Below are positions 1-6,716 of a stretch of 12,237 nucleotides of DNA, piece after piece (within the stretch, counting starts at the first letter, position 1; the number at the start of each line of letters is the position of its first letter). The stretch is from NCBI GenBank assembly GCA_025354615.1, contig JANXMO010000553.1, positions 1-12,237 on the forward strand, given 5' to 3'. The translations under genes and the position numbers were made by a program. The notes below the pieces were generated by a model that saw only the letters and a list, made by a program, of their open reading frames with translations, made no database searches and had not been told where the DNA came from. The DNA comes from Burkholderiales bacterium. GTDB taxonomy: Bacteria; Pseudomonadota; Gammaproteobacteria; Burkholderiales; Burkholderiaceae_C.

Positions 1-3000
1 GCCGGCCAGGCCGCGGCAGGCGCCGCAAAACGTCTGGCCCGCCTGCGCACCCGTGTTATCACACCGACGTTGGCGTCTGTTGGACCCTCTGCAAGCACGG
101 CCGCGGAGCCGGCACCAGCACCGGCGCCAACCCGTCCTGCCGCAAGCCTTGCTGCAGTGAACCAACCACCGATCAACGGCCTGCGTTCGATGATCCACAA
201 CGCGTTCGGCGGCCAACCACAAGCTTATTTGTCCGAGCGCTTGTTGGAGCAGGAGATCGGGCGCAGCTTCAAACCGCCAGCGGGGCCGTCGAGCGGGGCA
301 ACGGCCGACCCGGTGCCTCAGCGGCTGCTCATTCAAGCACTGGCTGCGGCCAGCGGCTCGGACGCCTCGCAGGCCACGGCAACCCTGGCAGCACTCCACT
401 CGCTTGACTTGGCGGGCGACATCCGCACTGCCGCGACGCAAGCTCTGCCCACGCCCTCCACTGCCGCGGCCTGGAAGCTGGCAACGGCATTGGCCGCACG
501 GCCTGGCGGCATGGCGGTACTGAATTCGGTGTTGAAAAACCCGGTGAAAGACAAAGCGCAGCAGGCAGACGTGGCCCTGGTGCTGGAAACACTGGTGCTG
601 TTGCGCGGGGAAAAGCAGCGGGCCTTGACGCCGGTACACCTGTTGCAAGATCCCGCTTTGCGCGGCAGTTGGGCCGGGATGGCCGCGGTTGGCGCCATCA
701 GACGCATGGCTGGCGGCGGTGAACCTGCGGCGGCCAAACAGCCAGCCGTGGTACCACCAGCTGCTGTCTCCCACCCGTTGCTCAACACAGTGGTGCAGGA
801 GGAACCAGCAATGGCCTCGCTGGTGGAAAGCCAGTTTGGTACGGTGGCGCAGGCAGGGCTGTCGAAAATGCGGCTGTCGCGGGCGCTGCAGCAATGGCGC
901 GGCGCAGTGACCGCGGCACCGCCGATGGCCTTGCCCGGCCTGGCGCCCACACTGCTGGTGCAAGCGCTGGCCAGCGCCACCGGTAGCCATGCCGCAGCAG
1001 CCGTGGAGGCGCTGGCTGCGCTGCGCCAGCTCGATCCCTCCGAAGCCCTGGCCGCAGCGTGGCGCAACCGCCTGGCACCAGCACCCACAGCCCCTGCGGC
1101 GCAAACGGCAGCCTGGACAGTGGCGGCGGAACTGGCCACCACGCCCAGCGGCATGGAAGTGCTGCAGTCGGTGGTGGCAAGACCCGTAGCGCCTCAACAC
1201 CGTGAAGACGTCGCCTTGCTGTTGAAAGCCTTGCGCGCGCTGGGCAGCGGCCTGTCGCCCGAAACCGTGTTGCGCAACGCTGATTTGAAGGATGACATCG
1301 CGGCGCAAGCCGTGGCCTGCGTCGCCGCCCGGCTGGCCGACCGGCCCAACGAGGCACACGTGTACCGCTGGGCACTGGGCGCCGTTGGCAACGACTTGTA
1401 CAAGCGGGAGGCTGGCTCCGATTGGGCCTTCATCGAAAAACGCATCCGGAAATGGGGCGTGTGGATCGACCGCGCTGAAGGAAACGACGGCAAAGTGCGC
1501 AATGCATTGATCAACAAATCGGCTTTCCGTGCGCTCAGCATGGGAATTCAGCAGGTGGAACGCGGGCCGGTATCGCGCCATACAGCGGCTTATGAAAAAG
1601 CCTTGCGCAGCACTGCGCAAGCTTTGCAGACGCCGCTTTTGACGTTGGCGCCGCTGTTACGCCTGACCGGTAGCGCCGGCAGGGAAGGCGCTGAAGTGCC
1701 GCCCGATCTGCTCAAGGCAGTGGTGCTGGAGCATTGCCTGGCGCTGCCACCGACGGTGTCGATGGATCGCTACGCCCTTGCCGATGCGGCGCTTGAAGAT
1801 CTTCAAGCGCGGCTAAACGTCCACTTGACCTCCGCTGCAACACCGGATGGCGCCGTGCCGCTGCAGCCGCTGTTGCCACAAATTCAAGCCCTGGCGGGGG
1901 CGCAGATGAACTTCGAAATACTGAGCCAGTGGGTGGACGCAGCAGAACTTTCCCTTTCACGCCGTCCCGCTGTGCCGGCACCGCGCGAATCAGCGTTGAC
2001 CGAGGCCAGCACCTCACTGCAGCCAGCTGTCGCTGCAAGCCCCACCGAGCAACCAGACGCATCGATCCAACAAGCCCGCGCCGGATTGCAAACCGCTTTT
2101 GAAGAGGCTTATGGCCGCGATACCAGAATGCCAACAGTCACCCGTGAGGCATTGCGGGCTTTGCTGCATGACATCGTGGCCAATATTGAAGGCTCGTCAC
2201 GCCTGCGGCTGGCCAGCGGGGGGGTTGCCGGCCTCAGCTTGCGGCAGTTGACGGCCGCCCTTTCGGCGCTGGCAACAGGCGCCACCGTACGGGTTCGCCT
2301 GGACCTGAAATTACAGGGCGGTCGGCAAGCCATTTTTGAAATCGCCATGCCGCCTTACGACATGGAAATCGTGATGGCCACGCAGCAACAGGTGGCACAC
2401 CAGACGGGCGTCGGCGGCTCGGCCGGGCCGGAAATCGAAGGCGTGCTGGGAATAGGCCCCAACATCGACGCCGTCTTGCATGCCAAGGAAAACGCCAGCT
2501 GGACCGGCATTTCAATACGCTTGCCGCGCGTGGGCCGCCCGATGCCCGAGTTGCGCGCCGAATTCTCGAAGCTGGTCGACCGGTTGATCGACGGCACGGC
2601 GCGCGGTGGCGCGGGAGAGCAGGATTCACTGCTCAAGGCGCTGCTGCAGGAGTTCCCCAAGCTGACCGTCAATGTCATCGACAGCGCAGGTGATAGCCGC
2701 CGCCGCCGCGGCGCTTCTGCAGAAGTGGGAGCGTTCGCCAACGCCGGGTTCGTTCGCGGCACGGCGGCAGCCGGTGTCAGCGTCGAAAAACACCGCAAGG
2801 TGACCCGGCATTACCGCGATGCCATCGGCCGCATGCGCGTCGAGCGCGAAATCATTGGCGCCACGACCCGCGTCAACGTGGGCGCTCGCGCAAGTGCCGG
2901 TGCCAACACCAGCACTGCGCCCGTCTCGTTCAGTTCGGGCAACACCAGCCTGGGCTTTGGCATCAGTGCCGACGTCGTGTCTAAAGGCAGCTACAACCGG

Positions 3001-3507
3001 GCTGAAGCCGTCTACGAACTCGGGCGGCTGCACCCGATTTCTTTCCGGGAGGTCGAAGAACACAGCCTCAATGTGTTTCTCGAAAAGGTGGACGGGGAAA
3101 AAGAGGAATGGGTGCAGGCCCGGGTGGCCGCGCCCGGCAAGGTGCGCAATGCCGATGAGGAGCGCGTCAACCTGGAAGCGTTTTTGAACAAGTTGCGGGA
3201 ACAAGCCCAGCCCACACACACCTATGGAATACGCAGAACCATCAAACCGGATGCGGCGGCGCGCATCGACGCCTACCGCAGCGTTTCGATCCTGGCCGAG
3301 CGAAGCGGCCAGGACACGGCAGCGTTTGAAGCCGCCATCAATGCCATCTGGTCGGATGCTGAATCGTTTCAGCCCTATTCGTTGCGCTCTTACGAGCGGG
3401 CCGCCGACCAAAAGACGACAGGTTTGCCACCCATTATTCTTGGGCACTTGAACGGCTTTCACAGCGCTGAGGCCAACCACATCAACAACCGCTTTGATGT
3501 TGCATGA
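1..3507 (+). CDS. Large Ala-rich repeat protein, effector-like, 5' truncated by window
   Basis: I do not recognise this gene. The frame is open from base 1 to the TGA at 3505-3507 (1168 codons). The only candidate start near the left edge is a TTG at 70 with no Shine-Dalgarno sequence, and there is no in-frame ATG before it, so the true start probably lies outside the window. In window codons, 24-50 are Ala/Pro/Ser-rich. Codons about 109-240 and 318-449 are two diverged copies of a helical repeat. Codons about 450-740 are mixed helical. Codons about 760-900 hold alternating beta and helical segments. After an Arg run at about 900-903 comes a Gly/Ala/Ser/Val-rich beta-like stretch to about 1010, then a charged helical tail. 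There is no visible catalytic motif, transmembrane helix or export signal in the visible part. Large repeat-rich proteins of this build occur among type III effectors of Ralstonia and Acidovorax (for example AWR/RipA or AvrE types), but that link is only an inference from style. Codon use resembles the neighbours. Confidence 0.75.
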   Translation, partial: AGQAAAGAAKRLARLRTRVITPTLASVGPSASTAAEPAPAPAPTRPAASLAAVNQPPINGLRSMIHNAFGGQPQAYLSERLLEQEIGRSFKPPAGPSSGATADPVPQRLLIQALAAASGSDASQATATLAALHSLDLAGDIRTAATQALPTPSTAAAWKLATALAARPGGMAVLNSVLKNPVKDKAQQADVALVLETLVLLRGEKQRALTPVHLLQDPALRGSWAGMAAVGAIRRMAGGGEPAAAKQPAVVPPAAVSHPLLNTVVQEEPAMASLVESQFGTVAQAGLSKMRLSRALQQWRGAVTAAPPMALPGLAPTLLVQALASATGSHAAAAVEALAALRQLDPSEALAAAWRNRLAPAPTAPAAQTAAWTVAAELATTPSGMEVLQSVVARPVAPQHREDVALLLKALRALGSGLSPETVLRNADLKDDIAAQAVACVAARLADRPNEAHVYRWALGAVGNDLYKREAGSDWAFIEKRIRKWGVWIDRAEGNDGKVRNALINKSAFRALSMGIQQVERGPVSRHTAAYEKALRSTAQALQTPLLTLAPLLRLTGSAGREGAEVPPDLLKAVVLEHCLALPPTVSMDRYALADAALEDLQARLNVHLTSAATPDGAVPLQPLLPQIQALAGAQMNFEILSQWVDAAELSLSRRPAVPAPRESALTEASTSLQPAVAASPTEQPDASIQQARAGLQTAFEEAYGRDTRMPTVTREALRALLHDIVANIEGSSRLRLASGGVAGLSLRQLTAALSALATGATVRVRLDLKLQGGRQAIFEIAMPPYDMEIVMATQQQVAHQTGVGGSAGPEIEGVLGIGPNIDAVLHAKENASWTGISIRLPRVGRPMPELRAEFSKLVDRLIDGTARGGAGEQDSLLKALLQEFPKLTVNVIDSAGDSRRRRGASAEVGAFANAGFVRGTAAAGVSVEKHRKVTRHYRDAIGRMRVEREIIGATTRVNVGARASAGANTSTAPVSFSSGNTSLGFGISADVVSKGSYNRAEAVYELGRLHPISFREVEEHSLNVFLEKVDGEKEEWVQARVAAPGKVRNADEERVNLEAFLNKLREQAQPTHTYGIRRTIKPDAAARIDAYRSVSILAERSGQDTAAFEAAINAIWSDAESFQPYSLRSYERAADQKTTGLPPIILGHLNGFHSAEANHINNRFDVA
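325..1347 (+). repeat. Two diverged protein-level tandem repeats inside the large gene
   Basis: Copy 1 (325-720) and copy 2 (952-1347) start 627 bases apart and each spans about 132 codons. They share, in the same order, LL-x-QALA-x-A-x-GS, then AAL followed by LD, then AAW with LA-x2-P-x-GM-x-VL-x-SV-x3-PV, then DVAL-x-L, then an L-x-P segment, and an Ala-rich helix with a final Arg. Small gaps are needed in two places. The region before each copy (about 169-324 and 775-951) may also be related, but this is less clear. The DNA itself is too diverged for recent duplication. The copies look like helical-bundle modules. Confidence 0.65.
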
Positions 3508-3558
3508 GCGGCGGCCCGAAGGACTGACGACCGTTACAGACACGGCAGAATTACGAGG

Positions 3559-3574
3559 CGCCTGCCTGCAGGCG
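3559..3574. other. Hairpin in the 136-base gap before the sigma factor gene
   Basis: CGCCTG (3559-3564) and CAGGCG (3569-3574) form a perfect 6-bp stem with loop CCTG. No T-run follows, so it is not a standard intrinsic terminator. It lies between the large gene and the sigma factor gene and could weakly separate their transcripts. Nothing else convincing, including an ECF-type promoter, was seen in 3508-3643. Confidence 0.3.
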
Positions 3575-3643
3575 ACGCTGCGCCCCGGTTCACCGCTGCG
3601 GTTAGGACAATGAACCTTTTGTCCCTTTCGTCCCACCCACGCC

Positions 3644-4213
3644 ATGACCCAGCCGATCGACGATGTGCAGGCCCGCGACTTGTTGCAACGGTGCGCACAA
3701 AAAGACGAACAAGCGCTCAAGGACTTGCATGCCCTCATGGCACGAAGAATTTATGCGTTTGCGTTTCATCGGTTTCGTGACGAAGTGACAGCGGAGACCG
3801 TTGTGGTGGATACCCTTTTTGAAGTGTGGAACAGCGCGGCCAAATTTCGTGGCGAATCGCAGGCGAGCACCTGGATTCTCGGTATCGCCCGCTACAAGCT
3901 GCTGGCGCTGTGGCGCCAGCGGTCGCCAAGCCACGATGACATCGACGACCACGCGGAAACGCTGCCCAGTGACCTGGACGATGCCGAAACCACGTTGAGC
4001 CGCTGGCAGCAAAGCCGCCTGGTGCAGCAGTGCATGAGCGGCCTCAGCGCGGCGCACCGCGAGTGCCTGCAACTGGTGTATTTCGAAGGGCTGGGGCTGG
4101 CGGAAGTGGCCGCCATTCAGCAAGTGCCCGAGAACACCGTCAAGACGCGCATGTTCCACGCACGGAAAAACATGCGCAGCTGTGTCGAACAAAACGGCGG
4201 GAGTCAACCATGA
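3644..4213 (+). CDS. ECF-family RNA polymerase sigma factor
   Basis: This 189-residue protein has the size and two-domain layout of group 4 (ECF) sigma factors, which direct RNA polymerase to a small stress regulon. Region 2 spans about residues 25-93. Its region 2.4 part, FRGESQASTWILGIARYKLL (68-87), is typical. A variable acidic linker with no sigma region 3 follows (about 95-118). Region 4 (about 125-178) carries the helix-turn-helix LAEVAAIQQVPENTVKTRMF and a basic end. The ATG at 3644 is the first start after an in-frame TGA at 3611, but it has no Shine-Dalgarno sequence; the leader is pyrimidine-rich. The stop overlaps the start of the anti-sigma gene by ATGA (4210-4213), so the pair is probably translationally coupled. 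The family is certain, but the target promoters and the exact ECF subgroup are unknown. Confidence 0.95.
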   Translation: MTQPIDDVQARDLLQRCAQKDEQALKDLHALMARRIYAFAFHRFRDEVTAETVVVDTLFEVWNSAAKFRGESQASTWILGIARYKLLALWRQRSPSHDDIDDHAETLPSDLDDAETTLSRWQQSRLVQQCMSGLSAAHRECLQLVYFEGLGLAEVAAIQQVPENTVKTRMFHARKNMRSCVEQNGGSQP

Positions 4214-4881
4214 GCATCGAACCTTTGACCGCGCAGGCCGCGCAGCTGCTGGAAGAGCGCTTGCCCTGGTATGTCAATGGCACGCTGCCGGAAGCAGAGC
4301 GGGCCTGGGTTGAACAGTTGTTGGCGACTTCCCCTGCCGCAGCGCAGCGCCTGCAACGCGAGCAAGCCTTGCTGCGTGCCGTGCCGGAAATGCTCCAACC
4401 GGCTGCGCAAGACGTCGGGCTGGACCGGTTGATGGCGCAGGTTCGCCAGCAGTCCCACCCGGCCGCAGCGGCCACGCAGCGGCCACCATCACGGGCCTCT
4501 TGGTGGCAACGCGCATCGGCTGGCCTGCAGTCGCTGCTGGCCGGCCCGGCCTGGGCCACGGGACTGGCCGCCGTGGTCGTCGTTCAATCGGGCGTGATGG
4601 GTTGGCTGGCTCTTTCCGACGCGCCCGACAGCGGTTTCCGCTCGATCGGCGTTACCGAAGTGCGCACCCTGCGGGTCAGCTTCAAACCGGCGTTTTCAGA
4701 AGCCCAAATCCGCGCGGCGCTGGTTCGCGCCAGCGCCCGCATCGTTGGCGGGCCGACCCAGGTGGGCGAGTACTGGGTGGCTTCCGACTTGTTGTCGCTG
4801 GACGAAATACGGGCTTCGCTCAGCCAGTCAGGCGTGGTGGCGACGATGGAAACCGACCTGGCCGGGCCAAGGGGGCAATGA
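4210..4881 (+). CDS. Single-pass membrane anti-sigma factor with I9-like periplasmic domain
   Basis: Starting at the ATG that overlaps the sigma stop, this is 223 residues. Residues 1-80 form a helical cytoplasmic domain with the LPWYVNGTLPEAER pattern common in ECF anti-sigma factors. There is no Cys in the protein and no H-x3-C-x2-C zinc site, so it is a zinc-less type. A Trp/Arg-rich segment (about 98-112) precedes one transmembrane helix at about 114-135. The C-terminal part (about 150-215) is periplasmic if the topology is N-in. Its pattern V-x-FKP-x-FSEAQIRAAL, then RIVGGP, then G-x-Y-x-V resembles subtilisin propeptide (inhibitor I9-like) domains. It likely holds the upstream sigma factor at the membrane and releases it on an envelope signal. 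Its stop overlaps the next start (ATGA at 4878-4881). The anti-sigma role is firm from context and domain style; the I9 resemblance is judged by eye. Confidence 0.85.
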   Translation: MSIEPLTAQAAQLLEERLPWYVNGTLPEAERAWVEQLLATSPAAAQRLQREQALLRAVPEMLQPAAQDVGLDRLMAQVRQQSHPAAAATQRPPSRASWWQRASAGLQSLLAGPAWATGLAAVVVVQSGVMGWLALSDAPDSGFRSIGVTEVRTLRVSFKPAFSEAQIRAALVRASARIVGGPTQVGEYWVASDLLSLDEIRASLSQSGVVATMETDLAGPRGQ

Positions 4882-5798
4882 TGCTGACGACACGTTCAGG
4901 GACCGCCGCCGTGCCGCTGGCCGCCGAACCCGTTCAGCGCCGCCGTGTGTTGGCGCTGCTGGGCGCCGCGGCCTGCTCAGCCGCGCTCAGGCCGGCGGTG
5001 GCAGAAACCGCGGCCGCACCCAAGGTGGCGTGGATCATCGGCAACACGCGCTATAGCGGGGCTCCGCTGGCCAATGCCGGCAACGATGCCCGGCTGGTGG
5101 CGGCAGCCGTCCGCGAACTGGGCTTCAACGTCACGCTGCAGCTCGATGCCAGCCATGCCGCCATGTTGGAGACGGCCCGCAGCTGGCTGGCCGCGGCCGC
5201 GGCGGCTTCCGTGCGCATGGTTTATTTTGCCGGCCATGGCGCCCAATACCGCGGCCGCAACTTCCTGCTTCCGGTTGACGCGCGGCTGCGTTCCGAAGAC
5301 GATTTGCCGGCCAGCGCCTTCAGCGTCAACGACCTCGTCGACCGGCTGTCGCGCTTCGAGGCCGGTGTCAATGTGGTGGTGCTCGACGCCTGCCGCAGCA
5401 TTGCGGCACTGTCGTCACCGCCCGGTCTGCGCATGCGGGGACCGTCGGCTGCATTCGGATTGCCGGGCTTGTCGCCGACTCTTACTCCGCGCGGCACCAT
5501 CGTGGCTTATTCGACGTCACCGGGCGCCGTGGCGGCTGACAATCCGCAGGCGGCCAACAGCACCTACACGCGGCATTTAGTGGCCCAACTGCGCACGCCT
5601 GGGCTGCCTATTGAAGCGGTTTTCAAACGCACGCGTGCCGCGGTTTTGCAGGAATCGAACGGCACCCAGGTGCCATGGGAAAGCAGCAGCCTGATCAGCG
5701 AGTTCTGCTTTGCGCCCAGCGCTGCCGGTGTGTGCAGCGCCAGTGGTGAACCCGTCCGGCCTTCGCTGGCGGGCAAAGCCCATTCAACAGTAGGCTGA
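4878..5798 (+). CDS. Exported caspase-like (C14) cysteine peptidase
   Basis: This caspase-fold (peptidase family C14) protein has 306 residues from the ATG at 4878, or 305 from the next ATG at 4881. The 4878 start overlaps the anti-sigma stop. The catalytic dyad is intact: His120 in YFAGHGAQ and Cys172 in VVVLDACRS. The N-terminal strand AWIIGNTRYSGAPLANAGND (51-70) and the YSTSPG loop (211-216) are typical of bacterial caspase homologues. A basic segment QRRRVLALLG (20-29), then a hydrophobic core and a likely cut after AVA (about residue 42), form a signal peptide. The Arg pair before the core makes Tat export possible. Such enzymes usually cut after basic residues, but the substrate here is unknown. 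Overlapping coupling with the sigma and anti-sigma genes suggests it works in, or is controlled by, that circuit. The C-terminal 35 residues have no recognised domain. Confidence 0.92.
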   Translation: MMLTTRSGTAAVPLAAEPVQRRRVLALLGAAACSAALRPAVAETAAAPKVAWIIGNTRYSGAPLANAGNDARLVAAAVRELGFNVTLQLDASHAAMLETARSWLAAAAAASVRMVYFAGHGAQYRGRNFLLPVDARLRSEDDLPASAFSVNDLVDRLSRFEAGVNVVVLDACRSIAALSSPPGLRMRGPSAAFGLPGLSPTLTPRGTIVAYSTSPGAVAADNPQAANSTYTRHLVAQLRTPGLPIEAVFKRTRAAVLQESNGTQVPWESSSLISEFCFAPSAAGVCSASGEPVRPSLAGKAHSTVG

Positions 5799-5852
5799 TA
5801 GAGGGGCAAGAGGCACGCCGCCAAAGCCACTCCATAATGGGCCTACACCGGG

Positions 5853-5889
5853 CTGCTGAGTGAGCGCATTGTCACTCCGTGCGAAGCAG
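5853..5889. promoter_or_regulatory. Bulged inverted repeat between caspase and DUF883 genes
   Basis: GAGTGA (5858-5863) and TCACTC (5872-5877) form a perfect 6-bp dyad with an 8-base centre. An outer CTGCT (5853-5857) pairs with AGCAG (5885-5889) across a 7-base bulge. No T-run follows. It could be an operator for the downstream gene or a weak transcript end for the sigma-caspase unit. The rest of the 147-base gap shows no convincing promoter. Confidence 0.35.
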
Positions 5890-5945
5890 ACCGGGCACCA
5901 TATCAATGGCGCCAATCCTTTTTCGCAACCTTACGGGAACAATCC

Positions 5946-6251
5946 ATGAACACTTCTTTTTCTTCGAATGATCAGCCGGCAGATGTCCAACATGCTTTGC
6001 GCGGCGCTGAACAGTTGCTGAATGACGCCACCGCTGCAGGCGGTGAAAAAGCGGCTGAATTGCGTGAACGCGCCTTGCACCAGCTCAAAGCGCTGCGCGA
6101 ACGGCTGGCTGACGCACAAGCCGCCGCCGTTGAAAAAGGCCGGGCCGCTGCGCGCGCCACCGACAACTATGTTCATGAAAACCCATGGCGAGTCGTGGCT
6201 GGCGCCGTTGGCATCGGCGTGGTGGTCGGCTTGCTGCTCAATCGCCGCTGA
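5946..6251 (+). CDS. DUF883 family (ElaB/YqjD-like) membrane-anchored protein
   Basis: At 101 residues this matches the DUF883 family in length and layout. A soluble helix likely to form a coiled coil (about 15-75, rich in Ala, Glu, Arg and Lys) leads to the family hallmark HENPWRVVAGAVGIGVVVGL (77-96). One C-terminal transmembrane helix runs from about 81 to 98 and ends in NRR. In E. coli, YqjD and ElaB sit in the inner membrane and bind ribosomes in stationary phase; the same role here is inference. The ATG at 5946 has only a weak purine tract upstream. In many proteobacteria a YqjE-like holin-family gene follows, but here the next gene does not look like one. Confidence 0.93.
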   Translation: MNTSFSSNDQPADVQHALRGAEQLLNDATAAGGEKAAELRERALHQLKALRERLADAQAAAVEKGRAAARATDNYVHENPWRVVAGAVGIGVVVGLLLNRR

Positions 6252-6304
6252 ACATAGGCTGAACTGCAGCATGATGCCCCTGCGCTGAGGCAAACCGAAG
6301 GCAA

Positions 6305-6320
6305 GGGAGCTGCGGCTCCC
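6305..6320. other. Hairpin after the DUF883 gene
   Basis: GGGAGC (6305-6310) and GCTCCC (6315-6320) form a perfect 6-bp stem around TGCG. A short T-run (TTTT) occurs only about 17 bases later, so terminator function is doubtful. The purine-rich left arm is the only Shine-Dalgarno-like stretch before the next gene and would be hidden by the stem. Confidence 0.3.
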
Positions 6321-6359
6321 ACTCCGGTGTTGACCCCTTTTGATTTGCGTCCGAGATTC

Positions 6360-6713
6360 ATGAGCTTTCAAGAATGCTGCCGTTTGCCCGTAAGCCGTAT
6401 GGTGGTTGAACGCTTGCAGTCGGGGGGCGATATCGAGCCGCTTGAGCAGGCCGCGGCGCCTTCGCGCTGCTTGCGTCAGGCATTGTGTGAGCCGAAAGCT
6501 TTGTGGAGTCGTTTCCGGACAAAAACAGCCAGGACGCCGGCCTCGAAAGGTTGGATTACGCTGTTGTTCGCCCTGTGGCAACAGGGGCGCCGCCTGGCGC
6601 TGTGGTGGCGCTTGGTGGCGCTGGTGCTGCGCAGCCGCAGTTGGCCGCTGCGGCTGGTGCTTGCCAGTGGTTTTGCGGTGGGCGCCTGGATGTCATCGCG
6701 CCACCGCCGCTAG
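6360..6713 (+). CDS. Hypothetical basic protein with hydrophobic C-terminal half
   Basis: I do not recognise this gene. From the ATG at 6360 it is 117 residues; a GTG at 6327 in the same frame would give 128. Neither start has a clear Shine-Dalgarno sequence. The first 60 residues are polar with four Cys (6, 7, 37 and 43). Residues about 64-110 alternate Trp/Leu-rich hydrophobic stretches with Arg (WITLLFALWQQGRRLALWWR, then SWPLRLVLASGFAVGAW), and the protein ends in SRHRR. This suggests one or two membrane-associated helices. Its place directly after a DUF883 gene is where YqjE or YqjK-like proteins usually sit. The C-terminal part might be a diverged YqjK-like protein or a remnant of that operon. 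It ends 3 bases before the peptidase start. GC-rich third codon positions support coding. Confidence 0.55.
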   Translation: MSFQECCRLPVSRMVVERLQSGGDIEPLEQAAAPSRCLRQALCEPKALWSRFRTKTARTPASKGWITLLFALWQQGRRLALWWRLVALVLRSRSWPLRLVLASGFAVGAWMSSRHRR

Positions 6714-6716
6714 TTC

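Noticed and set aside
70..72. TTG at 70 as the true start of the large gene
   Set aside because: No ribosome binding site precedes it and the frame is open to base 1, so the gene more likely starts outside the window.
333..1154. Long open frame on the - strand inside the large gene
   Set aside because: It lies opposite the high-GC coding frame, has low-complexity Ala/Ser/Arg composition and no recognisable domain, so it is a shadow.
3612..3633. ECF-type promoter (GAACC with CGTCC) before the sigma gene
   Set aside because: The spacing is about 13 bases, shorter than the usual ECF spacer, and transcription would begin at or after the start codon.
2626..3738. 370-codon open frame on the - strand
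   Set aside because: It overlaps the large gene, the gap and the sigma gene start, and its composition fits a shadow of GC-rich codons.
4030..4209. N-terminal extension of the anti-sigma frame into the sigma gene
   Set aside because: It overlaps the conserved region 4 of the sigma factor, and the ATG at 4210 gives a typical anti-sigma N-terminus with an ATGA overlap.
4500..4877. N-terminal extension of the caspase frame upstream of 4878
   Set aside because: It overlaps the anti-sigma gene, reads as Arg/Gly-rich shadow sequence, and would hide the clear signal peptide.
5191..5202. 12-base perfect palindrome CCGCGGCCGCGG
   Set aside because: It lies in an Ala-codon run inside the caspase gene and is expected from composition.
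5931..6581. 216-codon open frame on the - strand over the DUF883 gene
   Set aside because: The + strand carries a clear DUF883 protein there, and the - frame has no domain pattern.
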